Source of the DNA: Pseudomonas nitroreducens
Lineage (GTDB): Bacteria > Pseudomonadota > Gammaproteobacteria > Pseudomonadales > Pseudomonadaceae
Length of the DNA stretch: 64,000 bases
NCBI RefSeq assembly: GCF_014204515.1
Contig: NZ_JACHLI010000019.1
Location: 62,001-126,000 of the forward strand
Direction of reading: 5' to 3'
Shown here: positions 45,094 to 52,270 of the stretch, one piece after another
Numbering within the stretch: position 1 is the stretch's first letter
Layout of the letters: each line of letters begins with the position of its first letter
Notes under the pieces: generated by a model
What the model was told of the DNA's origin: nothing
Databases searched by the model: none
The model's input: the letters and a program-made list of their open reading frames with translations, nothing else
Program-made: the position numbers and the translations under genes

Positions 45094-45125
45094 CAATATC
45101 CGCAAAATAAATTATCTGGATATTG
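45094..45125. promoter_or_regulatory. Inverted repeat CAATATCC-N16-GGATATTG in fpr-finR gap
   Basis: A perfect 8+8 inverted repeat with a 16-base spacer inside the 222-base divergent region. A TATAAA toward fpr (complement of 45079-45084) lies just downstream, so the repeat sits where a LysR-type activator would bind upstream of the fpr promoter. FinR is the natural candidate. Confidence 0.55.
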
Positions 45126-45235
45126 CTAATCCAAAACGCAGATAAGGCCACTTCGTCGCCGGAAAAGGATACCGTCAGGCCCTTCCTACGCCGGGGTGAC
45201 GAAATGTCGCGCAGTCGTCTCGGAGTCAGACCTCA

Positions 45236-46162
45236 ATGAAATTCACCCTGCGCCAGCTCGAAGTCTTCGTCGCCGTCGCCCAGCAGGAAAGCGTCTCCCG
45301 CGCGGCCGAGGCCCTGGCCATGTCGCAATCGGCCACCAGCACCTCCCTGGGTGAGCTGGAGCGGCAGTTCGACTGCAAGCTGTTCGACCGCTCCGGCAAG
45401 CGCCTCACCCTCAACGCCCTCGGCCGCCAGCTGCTGCCCCAGGCGGTAGCGCTGCTCGATCGCGGCAGCGAGATCGAGAACATGCTCAACGGCAAGAGCG
45501 CCTTCGGCTCACTGGACCTGGGCGCCACCCTGACCATCGGCAACTATCTGGCTACCCTGCTGATCGGCACCTTCATGCAGCGCCAGCCGGACTGCCGGGT
45601 GCGTCTGCACGTGCACAACACCGCCCACGTGGTGCAGCGCGTGGCCCACTACGAGCTGGATCTGGGCCTGATCGAAGGCGACTGTCAGCACCCGGACATC
45701 GAAGTGCAGCCGTGGATGGAAGATGAACTGGTGGTGTTCTGCGCGCCGCAGCATCCGCTGGCCCGTGACGGCCGCGCGAGCCTGGAGCGGCTGACGGAGG
45801 AAGCGTGGATTTTGCGGGAACAGGGCTCGGGCACACGACTGACCTTCGACCAGGCCATGCGTCACCACGTGGAGCCACTGAACGTGCGGCTGGAGCTGGA
45901 GCACACCGAGGCGATCAAACGCGCGGTGGAATCAGGACTGGGCATCGGCTGCATCTCGCGTCTGGCCCTGCGCGATGCCTTCCGCCGTGGCAGCCTGGTG
46001 CCGGTAGAAACTCCGGACCTGGACCTGCGGCGGCAGTTCTACTTCATCTGGCACCGGCAGAAGTACCAGACCGCGACCATGCGCGAGTTCCTCGAACTGT
46101 GCCGCAGCGAAACCGCCGGCGTGACGCGCAGCGACGATATCGTCCTGCCGATGATTCCCTGA
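45236..46162 (+). CDS. finR: LysR-family regulator FinR
   Basis: This is a 308-residue LysR regulator. The winged-helix domain spans residues 1-60 (LRQLEVFVAVAQQESVSRAA and MSQSATSTSLGELERQFDCK) and the co-inducer domain covers 90-295. In Pseudomonas putida FinR activates the divergently transcribed fpr under superoxide stress; the same gene arrangement here supports that role. A REP pair follows its stop. The inverted repeat in the shared gap is a plausible binding site. Confidence 0.88.
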   Translation: MKFTLRQLEVFVAVAQQESVSRAAEALAMSQSATSTSLGELERQFDCKLFDRSGKRLTLNALGRQLLPQAVALLDRGSEIENMLNGKSAFGSLDLGATLTIGNYLATLLIGTFMQRQPDCRVRLHVHNTAHVVQRVAHYELDLGLIEGDCQHPDIEVQPWMEDELVVFCAPQHPLARDGRASLERLTEEAWILREQGSGTRLTFDQAMRHHVEPLNVRLELEHTEAIKRAVESGLGIGCISRLALRDAFRRGSLVPVETPDLDLRRQFYFIWHRQKYQTATMREFLELCRSETAGVTRSDDIVLPMIP

Positions 46163-46173
46163 GTCGGGCTTTT

Positions 46174-46251
46174 GTAGGAGCGAGCTTGCTCGCGAACAGT
46201 GCTACCCGGATATCACCGGCGCAAAGCGCTCGCGAGCAAGCTCGCTCCTAC
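46174..46251. repeat. REP pair, type B
   Basis: Inverted GTAGGAGCGAGCTTGCTCGC / GCGAGCAAGCTCGCTCCTAC between the convergent finR and dgkA genes; only a few bases separate it from the dgkA stop. Confidence 0.9.
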
Positions 46252-46256
46252 AGGAA

Positions 46257-46628
46257 TCAACCCAGCAGGATACCCGCCCAGGTCACGGTGATGATGGTCA
46301 GCGCCACGAACTGCGCGGCGCTGCCCATGTCCTTGGCATTCTTCGACAGCGGGTGGCGCTCCAGGGAAACCCGGTCCACCACCGCCTCGATGGCGGAGTT
46401 GAGCAGTTCGACGATCAGCGCCAGCAGGCACACGGCGATCATCAGCGCGCGCTCGCCACGGGTCACGTCGCAGAAGAACGCCAGCGGGATCAGGATGACG
46501 TTGATCAGCACCAGCTGGCGGAACGCCGCCTCGCCCTTGAAGGCGGCGGCGAAGCCGGCCAGGGAGTAGCCGGCGGCGTTGAGGATGCGTTTCAGGCCGG
46601 TCTGGCCCTTGAAGGGGGAAGCGGACAC
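46257..46628 (-). CDS. dgkA: Diacylglycerol kinase
   Basis: This is a 123-residue integral membrane kinase with three helices after an amphipathic N-terminus. Signature elements of prokaryotic DgkA are present: GEAAFRQ, ELLNSAIEAVVDR and KNAKDMGSAAQFV. It phosphorylates diacylglycerol, recycling the lipid by-product of periplasmic glucan synthesis. It lies downstream of the response regulator gene on the same strand, as I recall for PA3603/PA3604. Confidence 0.94.
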   Translation of the reverse strand: MSASPFKGQTGLKRILNAAGYSLAGFAAAFKGEAAFRQLVLINVILIPLAFFCDVTRGERALMIAVCLLALIVELLNSAIEAVVDRVSLERHPLSKNAKDMGSAAQFVALTIITVTWAGILLG

Positions 46629-46734
46629 GTGGGGATCTCACAGGCAAAGGTCGCGGCACTCTATACCAGCGATCGTCAAAAAGGGGTCAAGCCGGTTTCA
46701 GAATGTGACAACTCATGTCGAGGCTGTGACGCCC

Positions 46735-47385
46735 TCAGGCCCCCGGCACCGACTCCATCTGCGCCAGCAGCAATGCTGCCTGTGTACGGGTACGCACGTT
46801 GAGCTTGCGGAAGATCGCGGTGACGTGGGCTTTCACCGTGGCCTCGGAAACGCTCAGCTCGAAGGCGATCTGCTTGTTCAGCAGGCCTTCGCAGACCATG
46901 GTCAGCACGCGGAACTGCTGGGGCGTGAGGCTGGCCAGGCCGGCGCTGGCGGCGCGGGTCTCTTCACTCATCTCGGTCACCGCGTCGACTTGCGGCGGCC
47001 ACCAGACGTCGCCGTCGAGCACAGCGCGCACGGCCTGCTGCAGCACGCCCAGTTCGCTGGACTTGGGAATGAAACCACTGGCACCGAACTCGCGGGAGCG
47101 CTGCACCACGGCGGCGTCCTCCTGGGCCGAGACCATCACCACCGGAATCTGCGGGTACTGCCCGCGCAGCAGCACCAGGCCGGAGAAGCCGTAGGCGCCA
47201 GGCATGTTCAGGTCCAGCAGCACCAGGTCCCAATCCGCCTTCTCGTTCAGGCGCGTCTCCAGCTCCGCGATACTCGCTGCCTCCGACAGTCGCGCCTCGG
47301 GGCCAAGACCGATGGTCAGGGCCTGGTGCAGGGCACTGCGGAACAGCGGGTGATCGTCAGCGATCAGGATCTCGTAAGAAGCCAT
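46735..47385 (-). CDS. erdR: NarL/LuxR-family response regulator (ErdR-like)
   Basis: This is a 216-residue regulator. Its receiver has ADD near residue 10, phospho-acceptor Asp in LVLLDLNMPG and Lys in FIPKSS. The LuxR-type HTH covers about residues 148-205 (LTPQQFRVLTMVCEGLLNKQ and VSEATVKAHVTAIFRKLNVR). ErdR of P. aeruginosa (PA3604) controls ethanol and acetate metabolism genes such as acsA; assignment rests on likeness and on dgkA downstream. Start 47385 follows AAGGAA with good spacing. No partner kinase is adjacent. Confidence 0.82.
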   Translation of the reverse strand: MASYEILIADDHPLFRSALHQALTIGLGPEARLSEAASIAELETRLNEKADWDLVLLDLNMPGAYGFSGLVLLRGQYPQIPVVMVSAQEDAAVVQRSREFGASGFIPKSSELGVLQQAVRAVLDGDVWWPPQVDAVTEMSEETRAASAGLASLTPQQFRVLTMVCEGLLNKQIAFELSVSEATVKAHVTAIFRKLNVRTRTQAALLLAQMESVPGA

Positions 47386-47650
47386 GAATGTTCCTTGAAG
47401 GCCGCGCCGAAGTCCCGCCGTGGATAACAGCCAGACTTGCGCAGGAAAGGTCGGAGCACGGATAGAGCACTGCTCGTCGCATTGTACGCAAAGACCACCC
47501 CCGGTGTCCGCCGCGAATACATGGCCCGGCGGTACATACACAATGGCCTGCAAGCCACTGCCGGTGTGCCCGCGCGCAGTCCGCGCCCCTTTCCAAAGGC
47601 CCGCCGTTACGGCAGAGTTCCGCTTTTTTCCTGCCCGTTACGAGAACAAG

Positions 47651-48535
47651 ATGAAAAGCCACGCGCTGCGCGCCGATTTCCTGATGCTGTTCACCGCGAT
47701 GATCTGGGGGGTCTCCTTCGTCGCGCAACGCCTCGGGATGGATGCCATCGGCCCCTTCCTCTATACCGGCCTGCGCTTCACCCTCGGCGCCGTGGCGCTG
47801 CTGCCGCTGCTGGCCTGGTCGAGCAAGCGCGGCGCCCAGCCGTTCAACCGCGGGCTGATCCTCGCCGGCCTGGCCATCGGCGCCGCCCTGACCGTGGGCA
47901 TCAACCTGCAACAGGTCGGCCTGCTGTTCACCAGCGTCACCAACTCCGGCTTCATCACCGGCCTGTACGTGATCATCGTGCCGCTGCTCGGCCTGCTGAT
48001 CGGCCACCGCGCCGGCACGGGCACCTGGCTGGGCGCGGCGTTCGCGGTGACCGGCATGGCCATGCTGAGCATCGGCCCGGATTTCCACGTCGCCTCCGGT
48101 GACTGGCTGCAATTGACCGGCGCCTTCGTCTGGGGCGGCCACGTGCTGCTGGTGGGCCTGTTCGCCAGCCGCTACGACCCGATCCGCCTGGCCTTCCTGC
48201 AGTTCGCCACCTGCGCGGTGGTGAGCATGATCCTCGCGGTGATATTCGAAGAGATCCACCTCGACGCGATCATCCAGGCCGGCCCTGCCCTGCTCTACGG
48301 CGGCCTGTTCGGCGTCGCCACCGGCTTCACCCTGCAGGTCATCGCGCAGAAGCACGCCATCGCCTCCCACGCGGCGATCATCCTCTCGCTGGAAGCGGTA
48401 TTCGCCGCCATCGCCGGTGCCCTGTTCCTCGACGAAACCCTGCACCTGCGCGGCTACTTCGGCTGCGCGCTGATGCTCGCCGGCATGCTGGTGGCGCAGC
48501 TGTGGCCGAAGAAGGCCGAGGCCACGACGGCCTGA
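47651..48535 (+). CDS. DMT-family transporter (EamA)
   Basis: This is a 294-residue inner-membrane protein with ten helices and two EamA repeats: the first starts LRADFLMLFTAMIWGVSFVA and the second WLQLTGAFVWGGHVLLVGLF. The family exports metabolites or drugs; substrate unknown. Start at ATG 47651 because the upstream frame is not hydrophobic. The 265-base gap to the divergent erdR-like gene contains both promoters but no clear palindrome. Confidence 0.85.
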   Translation: MKSHALRADFLMLFTAMIWGVSFVAQRLGMDAIGPFLYTGLRFTLGAVALLPLLAWSSKRGAQPFNRGLILAGLAIGAALTVGINLQQVGLLFTSVTNSGFITGLYVIIVPLLGLLIGHRAGTGTWLGAAFAVTGMAMLSIGPDFHVASGDWLQLTGAFVWGGHVLLVGLFASRYDPIRLAFLQFATCAVVSMILAVIFEEIHLDAIIQAGPALLYGGLFGVATGFTLQVIAQKHAIASHAAIILSLEAVFAAIAGALFLDETLHLRGYFGCALMLAGMLVAQLWPKKAEATTA

Positions 48536-48581
48536 GCCGGCTTACCGCTCCTGCACTCGAACGGCGTGCGTGCCGGCTGTC

Positions 48582-48674
48582 GTAGGAGCGGACTCCGTCC
48601 GCGATGGGTCGGCGTGATGCCATCGGGTCCGCCGGAGCGGCATTGAATCAATCGCGGACGGAGTCCGCTCCTAC
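48582..48674. repeat. REP pair, type A
   Basis: Inverted GTAGGAGCGGACTCCGTCCG / CGGACGGAGTCCGCTCCTAC around a 50-base centre, between convergent DMT-transporter and DTW genes. Confidence 0.9.
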
Positions 48675-48710
48675 GTACGCTCCAACGCCGGCGTGTGCGT
48701 TTGTTTCGGG

Positions 48711-49427
48711 TCAGCGCCGGGTAAACGGCCGCAACGCCTGATGCGCCGGACTCTGCTCATTCAGCGGCTGCTGGCGCTTGGAGCCCAGGTAGCGTTCGCT
48801 GAACACGTCCAGGTAGGCATCCAGCGCATCGCCGGCGCGGCGGTCGCCGGCCAGGCCCAGGCACAGCGCGGCTACTTCGGCGGTGCACAGGTGCTCGTCG
48901 AACTTGGAGCGGCGCAGGCGATAGCGCGACAGCGCATCCGGAGTGATGCTCAGCACTGGGAAGCGCTCCAGGTACGGACTCTTGCGGAACATCTTGCGCG
49001 CCTCGTTCCAGGTGGCGTCGAGCAGGATGAACAGCGGCCGCTTGCCGTCCTGCGGCTCGACGGCGGTAACCACACGCTCGGGCTGGACGAACTCGCCGGG
49101 GAACACCACGTACGGCTGCCACTGCGGATCGTCGAGCAGCGCCAGCAGCGCCGAATCGACCTCGATGCGCGACCAGCCGAAGGCCCAGGTCTCGGGCACG
49201 GTCTCGGCGATCAGCCAGCCGGTGTTGCTGGGCTTGAGCGGTTCGGTGTCGAACATCACCAGGCACATCGCCGAGCGGGACTCGACCTGCGGGCGCAGGC
49301 TGCACATGCAGTAGTTCGGCCGCAGGCGGCAGCCAGGGCAGCGCGGCGAGCGCGAGCCACGGGCGAAGAACGGCTTGATGCAGCGGGCCAGGCGTTCATC
49401 GCGCAGGCGTGCGACGGCGTGGCTCAT
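48711..49427 (-). CDS. DTW-domain tRNA-uridine aminocarboxypropyltransferase
   Basis: This is a 238-residue protein of the DTW family (TapT/TuaA type), which makes acp3U in the tRNA variable loop from SAM. An N-terminal zinc motif CPGCRLRPNYCMC and the DTW motif (here LDATWNEARKM) are present, followed by YRLRRSKFDEHLCTAEVAA. Start at 49427 gives MSHAVARLRDERLARCIKPF; upstream sequence is low-complexity basic. The 138-base gap to the upstream FadL gene on the same strand leaves room for its own promoter. Confidence 0.85.
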   Translation of the reverse strand: MSHAVARLRDERLARCIKPFFARGSRSPRCPGCRLRPNYCMCSLRPQVESRSAMCLVMFDTEPLKPSNTGWLIAETVPETWAFGWSRIEVDSALLALLDDPQWQPYVVFPGEFVQPERVVTAVEPQDGKRPLFILLDATWNEARKMFRKSPYLERFPVLSITPDALSRYRLRRSKFDEHLCTAEVAALCLGLAGDRRAGDALDAYLDVFSERYLGSKRQQPLNEQSPAHQALRPFTRR

Positions 49428-49565
49428 GCTGCGGCCACCGGGATGAAGGAAAGCGGACGGGACATCGAAGGCTCTGACAGGAGGTGTTTTGCGGACCGCC
49501 GATTGTACCAGAGCCGCCGCCCGCCTCCTTGCGAGCGGCCCGACGGCCTGCACAGGCACCGGCCG

Positions 49566-51263
49566 TCAGAAGCTGTGGTTCAGCGCCAGGCCGATGAAGT
49601 GGATCTGCTGCTGGTACTCCCCCTTGTAGTTGCCGCCGTTACCCGTACAGCGCACGCCGCTGTCGACGTACAAGCCGCCAGCACCCGGCGCCCAGCCGGC
49701 CGGCGAGCAGCCGTCGGCGTAGTCCATCTTGCCGCTATCGAACTTGACGAAGCTGTAGGCCAGGCCCACCGAGGTGTCCTTGGTGAAGTGGTAGTTGGCG
49801 CCCAGCGACAGCCATTTGCGGTTGGCGTCGGGGAAGGCCGGATGACGCAGGCCATCGCCGCCCACCGGGGTCTTGTCGTAGGCGATGCCGGTGCGCAGCA
49901 TCAGGTCGTCGTTGTACTGGTAGTTCATGCCCAGCGAGACCTTGTAGGTGTTCTTCCAGTCCTGCTTGACATTGAGATCGCCCTCGGTAACGCCGTTGAA
50001 GTACGGGTAGCCCTCTACTTGGTCGATACCGATATCCACCGAGTCCAACCGCGAGTGACGCGTCCAGGTCACGTCGGCCATCAGCGCGATCTTGTCGTTG
50101 AGCTGGTGGAAGCCGTTGATCGACAGGGATTCGGGCGTGTCGATGGTGACCTTGGCCTTGGAGTTGGGATGCAGCCGGGTGGCGGCGAAGTTGCCGGGGT
50201 TGACCCACTGGTCCGGGTCGAACAGCTGCTGGATGGCATCCTTGGGCGGCAGCTCGATGATGCCCAGGTCCAGGCCGCCGCTGAGGTCGGTATCCGGCGA
50301 CGGCACCGTGCCCTGCACGTCGGAGAAGCTCCACTTGGTCCTGCCTTCCAGTTCGTGCTTGATCCGCGAACGGTAGGCGATGCCGAAGCGCGTGCGCTCG
50401 GTGGGTTCCCACAGGTAGCCGAAGTTCCAGCCGTAGCCCCAGTCGTCGCCCTTGACGCGGAAGTAGCCGTCACCCTGGACGTTGTCGGAGAAGTTCTTCG
50501 CCACGCAATCGACGAAGGCGTCGCCGCTCTGGCCGTTACAACTGGTCACTTCTTCCGGCACCTGCACGCCGTAGACCAGCGGGATCACCGCCTGGCCCAG
50601 GGGCGAGGCGGCCAGTTCGGTGACATCCTGGTTCTCCTTGACGAACTGCCCGGCCAGTTGCCGCGAGGCCCCCTTCACGTCGGCCGCGCCGCGCTGGATC
50701 GAGCGGATGTACTGCGCCGAGACGCCGAAGCCGACGCTGTGGTGCTCATTCAGGCGAAAGGAAATGCTCGGGTTGAAGGTGACGGTCTCCAACGAGGCCG
50801 ACTGGATACCGTAGCGACCGCTCCAGTCCTTCTCGTAGTCGAGCTTGGCGCCATAGGGCGTGAAGATGCCGAGGCCGATGTTGATGGTGTCGTTCACCTG
50901 ATGGGAGAAGTAGAAGTTCGGCGCCGCGGCCGCGTCGGGCAGGTAGGAACCGGCATCGCCGTCGCCTTCGCCGGTGCGGTTGCCGAAGACGTCGGTGGAG
51001 CCGTCGTCCTTGTATTCGCCCTTGGGCAACAGGATGGTGAGGCCACCGGTGACCTGGGTGCCGGGCAGGCGCGCCATGCCGGCGGGGTTGTAGAAGATGG
51101 TCGAGGCATCGGCCGCTTCGGCGCCGTTGGCATGGGCGGTGCCCTGGGCAGACACCGACTGGGAGCCGAAGTGGTAGCCGGACGCCAAGGCCTGTTGTGC
51201 GGGAACCGCGATCAGGCACCAGGAGCCCAGGGCTAGCGGCCAGGGGCGCAATACGCTTGTCAT
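49566..51263 (-). CDS. FadL-family outer-membrane protein, large form
   Basis: This is a 565-residue porin with a signal peptide (about residues 1-27, ending QALAS). The mature start SGYHFGSQSVSAQGTAHANG and IFYNPAGMARL are FadL hallmarks; the C-terminus ends in Phe (LALNHSF). It is about 140 residues longer than the FadL protein at 11104, with insertions near residues 200-240 and a Cys pair in a loop (CNGQSGDAFVDC), suggesting a different substrate. Start at 51263 is supported by AGGAGAAG. Similar long FadL genes occur in P. aeruginosa. Confidence 0.88.
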   Translation of the reverse strand: MTSVLRPWPLALGSWCLIAVPAQQALASGYHFGSQSVSAQGTAHANGAEAADASTIFYNPAGMARLPGTQVTGGLTILLPKGEYKDDGSTDVFGNRTGEGDGDAGSYLPDAAAAPNFYFSHQVNDTINIGLGIFTPYGAKLDYEKDWSGRYGIQSASLETVTFNPSISFRLNEHHSVGFGVSAQYIRSIQRGAADVKGASRQLAGQFVKENQDVTELAASPLGQAVIPLVYGVQVPEEVTSCNGQSGDAFVDCVAKNFSDNVQGDGYFRVKGDDWGYGWNFGYLWEPTERTRFGIAYRSRIKHELEGRTKWSFSDVQGTVPSPDTDLSGGLDLGIIELPPKDAIQQLFDPDQWVNPGNFAATRLHPNSKAKVTIDTPESLSINGFHQLNDKIALMADVTWTRHSRLDSVDIGIDQVEGYPYFNGVTEGDLNVKQDWKNTYKVSLGMNYQYNDDLMLRTGIAYDKTPVGGDGLRHPAFPDANRKWLSLGANYHFTKDTSVGLAYSFVKFDSGKMDYADGCSPAGWAPGAGGLYVDSGVRCTGNGGNYKGEYQQQIHFIGLALNHSF

Positions 51264-51597
51264 TGTTCTTCTCCTGCGATGGGATGATTCGCCCGACGCA
51301 TCGACAAGAGTCCGCCCTACCGCAGCAGCAGCAGCATGCAAATCGCACCGCCTCGCGCGGCGGCTGGACCTCCCGATGGTCGACCCTCCCGCTTGGAGGG
51401 CAGAGGTTGTGACCGGAGAGTTGCGCCATCCTTCCCCCATCCTTTGACGGGGTTGGCTGCCCGGCGGCGCAGTCTGGGGCCTGAGGTAACAGTTCCTCGG
51501 CATGCGGCCCGTTTTAAGGGACAATAGGCGGCTTGAATGACCGGCGAACCCGGAAGGCTCGTCACGGTCGAATCGGCACCATTGTCAGGAGATGCCC
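51264..51597. other. 334-base divergent intergenic region
   Basis: Lies between the start of the long FadL gene (-) and the secreted QSregVF-type gene (+). Beyond the two Shine-Dalgarno sites I see one short inverted repeat CCCTCC-CGCTT-GGAGGG (51384-51400) and no convincing promoter or gene. Confidence 0.6.
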
Positions 51598-52005
51598 ATG
51601 CTGCGCCTCACCGCCCTCGCCCTCTGCCTCGTTCTTCCCGTCGCGCACGCCGCCTCGAAGAAGGACTTCCAACTGACCCAGACCCTGGAAAAGGTCGCCA
51701 AGGAAAGCAGCGAAGGCACCCCGCGCGCGATCAACGAGGACATCCTCGACCAGGGTTACACCGTCGACGGCCCGCAGCTGATCAACCACCTGAGCGTGCG
51801 CGCCAGCCATGCCGAGCGCATGCGCGAGAACCCTGACAGCGTGCGCAGCCAGCTGGGCGACAGCGTCTGCAGCAACACCGCCTACCGCCAGTTGCTGGCC
51901 GAGGGCGCGATCCTCACTTACAGCTTCACCGAGTACAAGACCAACGCCCCGGTCGCCACCGAGCGCTTCGACGCTGGCAGCTGCAAGATCAAGCTGAAGA
52001 AGTAA
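51598..52005 (+). CDS. Secreted PA3611-like (QSregVF) protein
   Basis: This is a 135-residue exported protein: signal peptide 1-19 (LVLPVAHA), then a helical domain with two cysteines (DSVCSNTAY and AGSCKIKLKK) that may pair. It resembles P. aeruginosa PA3611, of the Pfam family named putative quorum-sensing-regulated virulence factor. The exact function is unknown. CAGGAG directly abuts an in-frame ATG at 51592 but lies six bases before the ATG at 51598, so I use the latter. The DUF3820 gene follows by 9 bases. Confidence 0.8.
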   Translation: MLRLTALALCLVLPVAHAASKKDFQLTQTLEKVAKESSEGTPRAINEDILDQGYTVDGPQLINHLSVRASHAERMRENPDSVRSQLGDSVCSNTAYRQLLAEGAILTYSFTEYKTNAPVATERFDAGSCKIKLKK

Positions 52006-52014
52006 GCCGCCGCC

Positions 52015-52230
52015 ATGCTCGACAAGGAAATGCTGCTGAAGATCGCGCGTACGCCGATGCCCTTCGGCAAGTACCAGGGCCGCCTGCTGGTGGACCTGCC
52101 TGACGAGTACCTGCTGTGGTTCCACAAGAAGGGCCAGTTCCCGGCCGGCGAACTGGGCCGGCTGATGCAACTGACCCTGGAACTGAAGATCGACGGCCTG
52201 GACGAGCTGATCAGGCCGCTCAAGCGCTGA
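52015..52230 (+). CDS. DUF3820 protein (PA3612-like)
   Basis: This 71-residue cytosolic protein contains the motif MPFGKYQGRLLVDLPDEYLL typical of DUF3820 (QSregVF_b). The same motif occurs in exonuclease-like and single-domain proteins, and its role is unknown. It starts 9 bases after the secreted gene and should be on the same transcript. It converges with the phosphoketolase-like gene. Confidence 0.82.
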   Translation: MLDKEMLLKIARTPMPFGKYQGRLLVDLPDEYLLWFHKKGQFPAGELGRLMQLTLELKIDGLDELIRPLKR

Positions 52231-52270
52231 AATCGGCGCAAGCACCTGCCGGTGATTGCGCCGGCGCCCG

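Noticed and set aside
48693..51236. 847-codon plus-strand frame opposite the DTW and FadL genes
   Set aside because: Antisense shadow of two recognised genes and their intergenic region.
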